Shown one piece after another: positions 1 to 13,279 of a stretch of DNA of 64,000 bases. The DNA lies in assembly GCF_020536995.1 (NCBI RefSeq), contig NC_068361.1, positions 110,670,551-110,734,550 of the forward strand, written 5' to 3'. Positions within the stretch are counted from its first letter, which is position 1, and every line of letters starts with the position of its first letter. The position numbers and the translations under genes were made by a program. Under the pieces are notes generated by a model. It had not been told where the DNA came from and made no database searches. It was given only the letters and a program-made list of their open reading frames with translations. This DNA is from Dreissena polymorpha (Eukaryota; Mollusca; Bivalvia; Myida; Dreissenidae).

Positions 1-3000
1 GAAATATCCGTGCATGAGAAATCAAAATTTGGAGACTGAATATTTAACAAGCCATTCAAGTGATATTATCTTATATAACTATTGAAATAGGCCGACTTTA
101 TTAACATTAATCGAACAAACATGCATCATCTTGTTTGCCTGGTTGCATTGATCATATAAAATGTGCGATGGGAAACATGATTTTTTTGAATTATAAGAGT
201 ACATTACAAATTCATATCACATCTAGAATGATTGTTCGATAAGTGTGTAAATACCTGAATAATTTTGTTAATCCAGGGTGTCAGTAATTCAATACATTTA
301 GAACTCAACCAATCGACAACAAGCACGTGAAGAAATGGACACTGATGATCAATCGAAATTGTAAGGGAATTTTATGTAAATTAATCTGTAGACAAAATGT
401 AGATGTTTGGTCAGAATAAGATATTCTGCGGGTTGATTTGAGAGAATTTTGACTTGACACCTAGAATTGTAATTAAAGAATATTTGAATAGAAAATAAAA
501 TAAATAGTTAGAAACCATTCAGAGACTTATTGTGTGTTTATCATTCAGAGACTTGTGTGTTCCTATAAGACATATTAGGTGCATTGACAATCCGCTACGT
601 CACAAACTTAGTAACGTTCCGTCCTATTATTATTGCAGACAATTAACCTAAGTAAGGCTCTGTAATTAACTATTGTTAACTTATTACCCTAGTAAGGCTC
701 CTTAAATAATAATTTAGGACTTTAAACCTTAGTTAGGCTCCGCCCAAACTTAGCGCAGACTATTCACCTTAGTTAGGCTCCCACAATAATTATTGAGGAC
801 TTTAAATTTTTGTTTTGCTCCGCCCATACTTATTGCAGACTAGTATTGATTTCTGTGTAAGTGGGGATGTTATTAACGGCTTATCCATTGAACATATTTC
901 TTGTCAATAGTGAAGCTTCCAGGGTGTCAATATAAACGGTTGTTATTACTCTGCCAGCTATTGAGCCCCGATAAGTCAAAAATATATATTATAATACATT
1001 AATAGAAAAAAACTTAAAAAACCCCATCAGATAAACACTTGATCAACAAGTATTTTTGACCATATTTACCTATATAATATAGTGTCAAAACAACAATTCT
1101 TGGTGCACAGTATTAAGAGATCTATAAGGTAATCTGGGGTTTTAATATTATTGGCTCTTTCAATATGTTAGTAATTAGAATATGTTGTATACTATTTTTG
1201 CAGATTTTGAGGAACACATGTATCCAGAATATTAAAAAGGTGATTCAACACTCTATTAAGGCATTTTTAAGAAAAAACGTCGCGTTTTTATAGTTTCAAC
1301 CATACCTTAATAAAGGTCATACAAACATATTTTGATTTAGCTGATCACAATTACGTACGTCTTTACACAGGTTGAATATTAATACTTGCTGTTGTACTAG
1401 ACGCATTTAAATTCAATTAGATTAAAGACATTGCAATGTCTTTATTTAAACATGAGTTTCGTATTATTAATAAATGTTAATTTTAAACGGCATTTCGGTG
1501 GTTGCATTACAATCTAATGTACGACAAACAGAAAACATACGTACATTCATCGAGCGAAAGACACCAGAAAAAAACATGGTAATAAAACTAGTTTGTTACA
1601 TTTATCTGTTTTTGGTTTGATCACATGATGCTTATATATCGTCAATTAAGTTCGATTTGTGTTTGTTAGATACTGCACACATTAATTCGTTGCTTTACGA
1701 TAGATACCTTATTTTTGTCGAACATTCAGGATTTCGATACATTGAAAAAGGTTGTCTGTGATGACCTCTGTAGGTATGTAAAATGAATATATTGTTGCTA
1801 AATTAACAAATTGTAATATATATTTGTCCACTGTTTTCTAAATTTATTGGCGTGTTATAGTGGGTTATTTATTACACGCTTTTGTCTATCAATATATATT
1901 TATATATTAAAAACCATAGTTTGTGGTTGTTTTTAAATTTTATTTTATGATTCGTAATTTAGTGTGAGTCTTAAGACTGTTTATTGTTTTGTTTCGAATA
2001 AGCAGTCTGAAATATACTGTTACGATTACACTATTACACATTGTACGCTGTCATTTCTTAAAATACTTTCAATTATTGTGTTATTTTATTGTAAAATATC
2101 TCATAGTTTTGCCTTCAGACACCAAATTGATCCGAATAGGTATTCTATGAAAAGATGTATTAATAAGTTGATGAAAATATTATTGTTAGAATAGATTAAC
2201 ATACAACAAGATATGTATCATAAATGGCCCTTCTTAATGTGACTTTCTGCCACAAAAAAACAACTAATATCTTAGGTACAATTTACTATTATGTTCATTT
2301 CTTCATTTTTTATTTTCGTACATAATATTTTAAACAGTAAAACATTTAACATGTTTATATTAAAACGTCTTTAATTTACAATTGTTTTTTATTGTATTGC
2401 CTGTTAACATCGCAAGTCCGCTATCAATGTGTCCACTTTTGGCCTTCTGGGTATTATTTGAAATAAACTAAAACTAAAATAATGTCGATGGGAAACAAGC
2501 GGCGTAACGTGGTATAATATTCTTCATTAAGTTTCATTCACGTTTGACTGTAAAGAAACGTGTAATATGTGGAAGTAAGATATGCAGTGGCATTTTAAAG
2601 GACAACAGTTACCAATTTGATGTTATGTTTAGCGTTCACGGGCGTGTAATGTTTTTTTAACAAACTTAACATATGTTTCACCATATAGAGAATGAAGATG
2701 GATAGTGTAAACGTAATGCCTTAAACAACGCATTTACAAACTCCGCAAAAGCGACTCAATTAAAACACAAATTGTTTTAAACTCTGGGCTCTAAAATTTG
2801 TGTTTTATTTGTTTGTTTTTTTTAGTTATTGACATTCTTATTTTTTATAAGAATATGGACTTTTACCAGTGCCAACAACTTACTAGATCTTATCATTGTG
2901 AATTGTATATTTTGCCTTATAATTAATATTGTATTGCTCTTTTAAAATGCGTATCAGATCATTGTTTAATTAAACGATTATACATAATAATATAATATTA

Positions 3001-3309
3001 TAACATGTATATTGTATGATTTATCAACACCCATTACGATAAAAACATTGCGCTTCAGTTTATATTTCATTTTAATATTTCTTTAAGAAACTAAAATATG
3101 ATAATTAGTATTTATATTTGTGAATGTTCACATACTTCTACGGTCATTTTAAGATTGGTGATGAAGGTTTATCTGACTAAATTTGTCCTGACTTATTTGC
3201 AAGTTCCAAGATTTAAACGGGACGCTAAACATATAATACAATGTATATGACCTTATTATTCAACATCAACGTTTAGTTTTACGATCAAATAATGTGACAT
3301 GCTACTTAC
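1..3309. other. Non-coding AT-rich stretch below the TRPM exons
   Basis: No exon could be recognised on either strand. The TRPM-like gene on the minus strand must continue here or beyond the window, because its last visible exon ends at a splice donor and not at a stop. The only structure seen is a weak tandem repeat near 600-845. Short open frames here have no family resemblance. Confidence 0.6.
600..845. repeat. Imperfect tandem repeat with TTAGTTAGGCTCC motif
   Basis: About four diverged units carry a core like CCTTAGTTAGGCTCC followed by a TTATTGCAGAC-like tail. Spacing is roughly 55-60 bp. Origin and family are not recognised. Confidence 0.45.
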
Positions 3310-3488
3310 GAAGAGGATCTTCTACAGTCGAGTGTCGACAGCACACGCGTTGGACAAGATCGTATATGTGCCAACATATGTTTAGAGGAGGACATATAAC
3401 AGGTCTCATTCCGTACTCCTTTAGTATGAAGTATCGCTGATAACACCACAGCGATTCCGATCGCTTATGAATAGCCTCGAATGTGTGA
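3310..3488 (-). CDS. TRPM exon H: TRP helix and post-S6 region
   Basis: It continues S6 as [20 protein letters not shown], then [16 protein letters not shown] and [10 protein letters not shown]. This matches the FxxTFxxV...WKFQRY...EY..RPxxPPP pattern after S6. It ends one base into a codon at GTAAGT, so coding continues toward or past the left edge of the window. Confidence 0.9.
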
Positions 3489-6400
3489 CTAAAAATTTGA
3501 AAAGGCATTTAAAATTAACGTCCTTGCTCTTGAACACAAACAAACACGTATACCACATAAAAGCATTTCGAAAACTGTAAAATTGTATGTATGTATTATT
3601 AAATAAAGAGGTATTTTATTCTTTGTAAAGGCATAATTGAAGAACATGAATATAATATTAATTTCAACAACTATCAAGTGTTTCGACATATGCTATATAC
3701 CTGAACATAGCAATCAGAAGGTTGAGAAGCAGTATATTGGTAAAAAGCATATAGATCGCCATCATGATTGGAACCACAATCTGTCCAGTTTTGCTTGGAC
3801 AACGCGGATATATTCCGTTTGTCCAAAGCCTAACATCCGTTGTGCAATCCGCAGAACCTGTTTGGAAAATGATAATTACTAAATCGATTCTACTGGTCAA
3901 TTTCCATGATAAAAATTCATACCTGTAGGCTGTAGGTGCTTGGAAGTTCATGATATGATTAGTTATAATATACATTGTACAATCAAATTATACACAAATT
4001 AAGATTTGTTTTGGTGACACATACATACCTTCCGTATCTTCTAGAAACAGTTCTCCATAAAGATGCCAGTAAGGCTTTCTTATTATTTGTAGAAATGTTT
4101 CCCTAGTAAATGGAGAATCAGGGAAGAGGATGGAGTGCGACGCAATCGCGTACGATAATACAAACACCACCAAAATAACAAGGAAATACACCAGGTCCTT
4201 TAACTGGAACAGAATACACACACAAGTTAAGTGATCCAACATATCTCTTGCTAGTGTGAAGATAACGTAGAGATGCGTATATAAATCTCATATAAACCCT
4301 CGCAAACATTGGTTGACGTTAACGAAAAAGCAATGGAAAAAACTTGCGATTAACAACAATTGAATGTTTTTACTGTTTGTTATGAAAGATTGGTAATATG
4401 CGAGAGTCAACAAGCTGTTAATGCTGTTCGCCGATGTTCGATAATATCGTGAACACTTTTACGATATTTATTATAGTTATATATGCTCCAGGGAATGCTG
4501 AGACTTAACTTTTAAAATGGCATACACATAATTTTGACAAGCACTGTGATTGCTCAGATATCATTGAAGTGATATAAATCGAACGTCACGGATAAGAAGA
4601 AAATTTTTGTAATTGTTTGAATGTGTGTTTTTCGAAGTTTATGAGGTTCGTCCGCGCCTTAAGCTGCTTTATGTGTGGAACCGACATGTGCACCACCTAA
4701 TTAAATTTCAAGACTCCCAAACAATGGAAAGTATATATGCAATGTCAAGCTATTTAGTTGTTAATGAACGATTTGAAATGCTAGCGTGATCTTCTGAGGG
4801 GGTGGGAGCCGGAGTACCCTGTCCGGTATGATGACAAACAAGCTCACATGCTTCCAGAAAGGGGATTGAACCACAACGATAGCAGAACCGCCCTATGTAA
4901 TTATATATTTCTATTTCCAAATTAACTCAACATGCATAACATACATATTATATTTATTGAATATTGTAAATGTCATATCTATTTTTTTTTCTAATGATAA
5001 TTTATTAGCTGTATTATTTTGTCCAGTTAACTGCAATCATACAACAATACAAGAAGAACAATAATCATTCTCATGAATTGACCCTTTCAGTTGAGTTGCA
5101 CTCGCAGTATCTGTATTCTAATCGACAAAATAATGCATTTTGCTTGCTGACTTTAAACTTATTTTCCATAAAAAAATATGAACCACTTTTTAAAAGGATT
5201 TTCTAATATGAGCATTAAAAATATATTGGCAGGTTTTAGACATGAACTACACAACGAAAATATTAGTGGCTTTGCGCTATTACCATGTCGCTACTGATTG
5301 AAGATCTTTTTATATTAACAAGGCATGGTATTTATTATGAAACATTTAAACACGCTAACGAATCTCACTGGATAGACTATTTATTTGGACTAACTAAAAC
5401 ATCTCGCATGCTATGTAGATTATTTTTTTTAACGAACTTATCCGTTGATGTTCATTAATATGTTAAACGTTTGGTTGTTCGATTTTCGCTGTATAATGCC
5501 ATAGAACGTCTCTCACAATTTTCCTGACTTAGTTTACATTCACCGACATATAACCAAGCCATATAACGTGATGAATTCATGTAAAGATACTGTAAACAAG
5601 GGCTGTTTGAAAAATATGCATGCCCCCCATATGGGCTGTCCGTTGTAGTGGAAGCCATTGTGTGAATACGTTTTTTTAATACTGTGACCTTGACCTTTGA
5701 CCTAGTGACCTGAAAATCAATAGGGGTCATCTGCGAGTCACGATCAATGTACCTATGAAGTGTCATGATCCTAGGCAAAAGCGTTCTTAAGTTATCATCC
5801 GAAAATCAATTTACTATTTCCGGTCACCGTGACCTTGACCTTTGACCTTGTGACCTCAAAATCCATAGGGGTCATCTGCGAGTTATGATCAATCTACCTA
5901 TGAAGTTTCATGATCCTTGGCATATGCGTTCTTGAGTCATCATCCGGAAACCATTTTACTATTTCGGGTCACCGTGACCTTGACCTTTGACTTAGTGACT
6001 TCAAAATCAATAGGGGTCATCTGCAAGTCATGATCAATCTACCCATGAAGTTTCATGATCCTTGGCGTATGCGTTCTTGAGTTATCATCCGGAAACCATT
6101 TTACTATTTCGGGTCACCGTGAGCTTGACCTTTGACTTAGTGACCTCAAAATCAATAGGGGTCATCTGCAAGTCATGCTCAATCTACCCATGAAGTTTCA
6201 TGATCCTAGGCGTATGCGTTCTTGACTTATCATCCGGAAACCATTTTACGATTTCGGGTCACCGTGACCTTGACCTTTGACCTAGTGACCTCACAATCAA
6301 TAGGGGTCATCTGCAAGTCATGATCAATGTACCTATGAAGTTTCATGATCATAGCCCTAAGCGTTTTTGAGTTATCATCCGGAAACCACCTGGTGGACGG

Positions 6401-9400
6401 ACCGACCGACAGACCGACCGACCGACCGACATGTGCAAAGCAATATACCCCCTCTTCTTCGAAGGGGGGCATAATAATGTATCATAAACGAAGCTGGGAT
6501 GAGCTGCTTCGAACTCGGTTATAAGAAGAAATTCGGATTTACTGTCCAGCGCTCGTGTTACTGAGGCAGCCGTTACCTTGTTACAGTAACATTATGGATG
6601 TAATAATATCTGGCGTACAGGGCTTAATTTAAAACATTATACAATAATATAATTAATACATATAACATCACGTACCATTTGTTGAATCATAATAAGTTTG
6701 GGACCAAGGACATTTTGAACAGAGAAGATGTGGATCAGTCTGAAGAAGAATGCTACAAAATCGACAGCAAGCACGACTCTGGGCCAATCCAACGCGTCTT
6801 GAAAGTGTTTGAATCGCAGTCCAAATCCGATAAAAAACATGGCGATTGTACACATATCAATGATATTCCATCCATTCGAGAAGTACTCTTTTTTCTCATT
6901 CGACGTAGCCATCTGGAAACATATCACACATGAATACGTGTATATGGTGAATAAGCACTTGTATAAGGTCTCTGATAGAAAATATGGTTGTACTTTTGAT
7001 ATAGTTGTAATATTGTCTCACGAGCCCTACGGATTAAGAATCAAATCAATATCGGGAATGGATCTACCAATGCCTAATACGTAGAGTTAAGATTTTGAGA
7101 GCTACATTTACGCGCCGAATAAGCAGCTAAGCATTATTTTACAGAACAATATATTAAAAATAATAAAACATAGTTTCATGGAAACTCCATTTCTACATAA
7201 TTTTCCATAACAATTTTAATGACAACACGTAGATTTTGGATGCATTCCCAACTTAAACCAATACATATATGCATGATCTGTCCAATCTCGCTAGACGCTC
7301 GATTTAAACCTTAATTGGGAAACTGCCCCACACGGTAGGTTTTCAGAAAAAAATGTGTCATTTCAATTGGCAATTCATTCAGTTAAAATTATAGGTGATG
7401 AAAAGAAGAAATATTGGACGTATGTACGCAAACGTAGTAGATTATGCTGAATTTAACATCGATATTAAATGGACGAAATCCTTATATTTTGGCACATGTA
7501 AGAGACTAAATAATTAAGTATAATACGTTGATATATCATGGTCGAAATTGTAAACTTTCTGGTTAACGCACATAAATGGTCCCCTGCCGATTAGAGATTC
7601 CTGCGAATTAGAAAATACTTATCAAAAGTCTATTGGATATTAATATAATTTAAACTAGGTAAAGCACAAGTCTATGATACGATTTACCTGCAAAACCATT
7701 CCGATGGATTTCATTTCACACATAATAGTAGTTTATATTAAAAAAATCAATTCTTTGTTTGAGATAAACGTTGTTAAACATATATTTATTTAAAAACGGA
7801 TAGATATTTATAAAGCAAAGTCGTTGATTATATTAAAGTTCAATAGTATTAGACCTCAAATAAATTCAACTTATACTTGCCCTATTGCATCGAAGTTTAT
7901 TTATTATTATGGTTTGTGCTTTGTAAGTCATGTTTTATCTTCAATAAAATAAAATAATTAATATAAAGCAGCCATTAAACTGTTATCATTTGTTGTTTAC
8001 TCTACAGCGTGCGTTTTGATCACAACGGAAAACACGATTTGTATAATTTTAGCTGTGGGCCTTCCCCAGCTTATGACATCATATTTTACTTAATACTTTG
8101 CTACCCCAATGCGATTTAGATCTTCAGCAAGTGTGCATGCTTTTGACTGTAATGGCTTTTTTAAATCTGTAACCGCTATATAAAACCAAACTTAAGCATA
8201 ACAGACCATGTGTTACGAGCAGAACAGGGCATGTATAACACACCTTGGATTCGTAGCAGCCGAGAAGTGTAGGATACTAACCTACGCACTTGGAAAAAAC
8301 ATAACTCGGCGTAACACCATAAGCTTTCAGCGGATCAAAACTTTGAAACAAATACTTTGTTATCGAGTACAAATTATATCTTCAACACGCGTGCATGCAA
8401 TGACATAGCCTTTATGGGATCTTTAACCTTTGTAGGAAACCAAACTTAAGCATAACAGACAATATGTAACGAGCAGAACAGGGCATGTATAACAAACCGT
8501 GCATTCGTAGCAGCCGAGAAGAATAGGCTACGCATTTGGAAATCAAAGTACTGAAAGAACTGGTGTGACGATGTTTTGAAGAGGATTGATATAAAAGCAT
8601 CAATTTAAGTTTATCTACATCACAACAATTGTGTATGTGGGAAAGAAAATTTTTAGTACGAAAAAAATTTTAAAACGAAAATTTTGGGTACGAAAATTTT
8701 TTGCCAAAAACAAAATTTTGGTAGGAAAAAAAAATTAGGTACGAAAAAACAATTGGGTACGAAAACAAATTGGGGCTGAAGCAGCATCGCAAAAGTAGGT
8801 TTTAAAAAAATCCGGGAAGACAGTTGACGCACAATTACGCCTAACCCTCATGTTTAAGTTAAAAAAATACAAAAAATAAGAAAAATAGCCTGTGCAGTCA
8901 GCCTGTGCGGACTGCAAAGGCTAATCCAGGACGACAATTGACGCACAATTATGCCTAACCCTCATGTTTTAGTCAAACACTAAAATAAAAAAATAGCCTG
9001 TGCATTCAGCCTGTGCGGACAGCAAGGCTAATCCGGAACGATTTTTTACGCACAATTATGCCTTACCCTGAATGTTTTAGTAAAATAAAAATAAAACAAA
9101 TAGAATGAACAGTCAGCCTTGGCGGACTGCACAGGCTAATCCGGGACAATATCTTACGTACAATTATGCCTAACCCTCATGTTTTATTTACAAAAATAGC
9201 CTGTGCAGTCAGCACAGGCTAATCCGGGACGATACTTTACGCATAATTATGCCTCACCATTATGTTTTATTCCAAAAAAAATCTAAAAAAATAGCCTGTT
9301 CAGTCAGCCTGTGCGAACTGCACAGGTTAATTCGGGACAAAAATTTACACACAAGCATTATGCCCAGTTTTCTCAGAACAAGGCTCATAACATATGACAT

Positions 9401-12400
9401 ATATGGCAATCTGGTAATATGTTTTATTATGATGTATCATAGAGATCAACACTTGTGATAAGAATATTTATTTGTCAATTGTTACATATTTTAATAAACA
9501 TTTTCTTCTGCATTTGCCAATTGTTGTTGTTGTTTCCTATATTTCAATGATAATAAGTTAGGTATGACGAATGGAAAAATTGCGCTAACTCAATCGGACC
9601 CTTTCGGTCTTCTAGGTAAATCGCCATTGTGAATTTTTGTTTCATGGTATGATTACTTAGACGAGATGCTGAAGCAGCATCTTCAAAAACATAACTCGGC
9701 GTAACACCATAAGCCAATGTAGCAAACCATGCTCGGATCAAAACCCGAGCGGTGTCGTAACTAGAGTTTGCATTACACAACATACATTTAATACTTTGTT
9801 ATCGAGTACGTGTTATATCTTCAACAAGTCTGTATGCCAAGCCTTTTTGGGATCTGTATCCGTTGAAGGAAACCAAACTCTGTCATAACAGACCAAATGT
9901 AACGAGCACAACTGGGCATATAAACCAAACCTTGCATTCTTAGCATTCGAGCAGTGTAAGATCCTAAACTTAGCTATTGAAGAAACAAAACTCGGCGTTA
10001 CACCACATGCCTATGTAGTCACGACCCAAGCGGTATAGTCTCTGCTGCAGCCTTATTCTAGGCAGAAGCCTAAGCGGATAAGCAATGCTTGCAAATCACC
10101 CACAGTTTATGATAAAAAAAGCAGTTTACTTTGCCTTAAACTATTAACAAGTTATATGCGTACGTGTTTGAATGTTGTGTCCCATGAGTAGTCATAATGT
10201 TTTAAAAGCACTAATGCGATGTGAGATAATTAACCATTCATTAAAAACTTGTTTCCAGTATTCTATTATCGTGTTTTACTGAAACGTTCTTTTGTATTCG
10301 GTACATAATTCCCCAAGATCAAGGCTAAATTTTTCAAATATAACGTATACTATAAAATATAGACTATTTTGAAATAAATCATAACGTCGGTTTTTTCTTA
10401 TGCTTTGAAAACAACGTTTAGGCATTTGGCGATTGTTTTCTATTATGCAGCTTCTGGAGTTTCACTCCTTCATATTGTATATTTCTCGTGTATTGACGTG
10501 CGAAAAAACAATTGTGAAATGAAAATAATGTAAGTATAATATAGAGCAGCAAAACAACATATTCTTCGCAGATTTGTAGTGAAACAAATCGGGTTATCGC
10601 TCTGGTGGTTTATGTTATGTATCGAAACTATCATGTTGGAAATTACCTCACACAACACAAATTACCGAGTAATGGGGTTGTCAAATATTCTACTTGTATT
10701 TTCTTTTTTTACACATACCCATTGTATTTGTGTTTTCTATTCTATTATTTACCTGTCTTATTTCTTCTCCCAGTATAGCCAATACCCATGTCATCAATAC
10801 ATATTCCAAGTTCGAGATCGTTGATGCGAGATCAAACAGCAGTACGTACGCGAAAAGGCTCAGAAACATCACATACGATATCTGTTGATCAACAAGGTAT
10901 TAGATACAATTGATAATAGACACAAGGTCTATTGCCATTACAAATTATTGTCTTTATAAATTTATGTTCATGTATAGTTTATAATGGAAAATGAAAGAGG
11001 GTCATATGTTTGTAATAAGTTATCGTTGCAAAAAAAATCGCCTTATCCATAACCAGCACTAAACAATTCTTAATAATTGAAAGCAGGTTTAGATAATGTG
11101 AGTCCACAATAGTGCATGAAGTATAACTACTTGTAATAGTGTAAATATGCATACCAAATTATACGCAAGTTTTGTTTTTGAAGCTTGTAAGAAGTCCTTG
11201 ATCTTGCCAAGGTTTGCACAGATCTTTTTCGGTGCTGGTTGTTCGCCTGGGTTGTCGTGGGTCGTACTTTTGTCCGTTTTGTAATTCAATAGTTTTAGCG
11301 ATAACGCTGGACACATTAAACAAGAGAAAAACTGAAATAGCAAAGCATAAACAGATTTAATTATCATAATAAATTCAGAATCAGATGCAACAATATCGGA
11401 TGCTAATAAAGCAATGGTTGTTCTTATAAACATATACAATAAGCGAATACATTAACATAGTTTACACAAGAAATTCATACATACTCACATATCTGTCGTG
11501 GCTAATTATGTTACTACATTTAATTTCTTAAATGTTTTGTTCATGTGTATGTATATATTATATGTGTATTGATCTCATCGAAAACATCACGCCATCGTTT
11601 TTCTTTGTATTTCCAAACAGGTTTAGGAGCATAATTATTGAACTTCTTTTATATTGCGTCTAGTAAGGATGATACACGTAGAGGATCTTTTCCAGGCAGA
11701 TAAGTGTAAAAATATCGCTAGAAATCTTACTTGGACATATGTGAAGCGTCTTTAATTGGTATTACACTTAAACGCATCGCCCGAGGCCAATTTAAATACA
11801 TATTTACCGAAAATTTGGTTTGTTTGTAGTATGCGATGTGATGTTTGAAAACTTACTTTTTTTTTTTATTGTGATTCTGTTAACAAGGTATGTTTACATG
11901 CACGACAATATCAATGTCACATGATGATTAAATATTTTAACAAATGTAGTTTTAACCACAATCGCAAACATAAACGCGCTTAGCATTAGTTGAACTACTT
12001 TTCATATTACATGATTTCTTAAGCAACATGTATGTGAATACTATGCACTAATAATCTTTGGGAAAGAATTTTAAAAATCAGAACGTAAAAACTCTATTTT
12101 TCTTATGCACTCGATTGGTGTAAGTGCATTTTTTAGATGGCAATAGGAAATTACCTTAACTATATACGGGCTATTTAAAAATGTGCTTTATGGTTTAAGA
12201 ACAAATACATTAACTTCGTTAATAATTAAAAACAAGTTTTTTATAAAATGGATTACCTTCAACGTAGTTGTATCCTCGAGTTTTCCATTCCAAACAGTTC
12301 CAAACAGATTGCGGACTGCTAGCTGGTCAAGGAATTCCATGTGTTTCGATTTTATAGCCAATTCTATGCATGTCATCTGCCAAAATTGTATCTCTAGCGT

Positions 12401-12955
12401 TAATATCTGATTCGTGTATGTGTCATCACTCTGGGCACATTCGTTTAGAATACCCGTCGCCATAGCAGATGATTTTCTAAATGAAAATGCACATCAATTA
12501 ACATAAATTCCGTTTGGTATTAAATAAGAGATAGTATCACTAACGTGCCATGTATACGCAAGTTAATAACAGAACGAACCTTCCTTTAACTGGAAGTCTT
12601 GGCTGTGACAACATAATGTATTTTGAAATTATAACGTACATAAACACTTGCGAACATTATAATTAAACAAGCTGGAGTAACAACAATGTTAAACAAGCAT
12701 TAAAACATATATATGCTTAATTATTGCATTATAAACAAATGTCATAAAACATATTGCTTATCCCACAATTTATGGGTTTTATTTATTGTGACCACATGTT
12801 ACACTGTTGATTGCAAAAACGAAAACCAAGTACATTAAATGCATAGAGCCAATTTGTTTTTAAATTTTGCTACGCATGAAACATCCAAAAACAAATGTGT
12901 TATTGGATTCAAACACACACACGCACGCACGCACGCACGCACGCACTCACGCACG

Positions 12956-13049
<94 letters not shown>

Positions 13050-13056
13050 TCACTCA

Positions 13057-13088
<32 letters not shown>

Positions 13089-13092
13089 CACA

Positions 13093-13132
<40 letters not shown>

Positions 13133-13158
13133 CTCACACAAACACACACACACACGCA

Positions 13159-13190
<32 letters not shown>

Positions 13191-13198
13191 CACGCACG

Positions 13199-13279
<81 letters not shown>

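Larger units (their letters stand above)
8170..10030. repeat. Four diverged ~260-bp units, interrupted by other repeats
   Basis: Segments near 8170-8310, 8430-8540, 9680-9740 and 9780-10020 share strings such as AAACCAAACTTAAGCATAAC, CGTAGCAGCCGAGAAG and AACATAACTCGGCGTAACAC. The block is broken at 8541-9390 by two unrelated repeats. All of it lies in the TRPM intron between exons D and E. Confidence 0.65.

Noticed and set aside
1964-2194. 76-codon frame near the left edge
   Set aside because: No homology, no splice or start context, and composition like its surroundings.
8812-9390. Regularly spaced short palindromes suggesting a CRISPR array
   Set aside because: Spacers are A-rich and related to each other, and the repeat is part of a eukaryotic TIR element.
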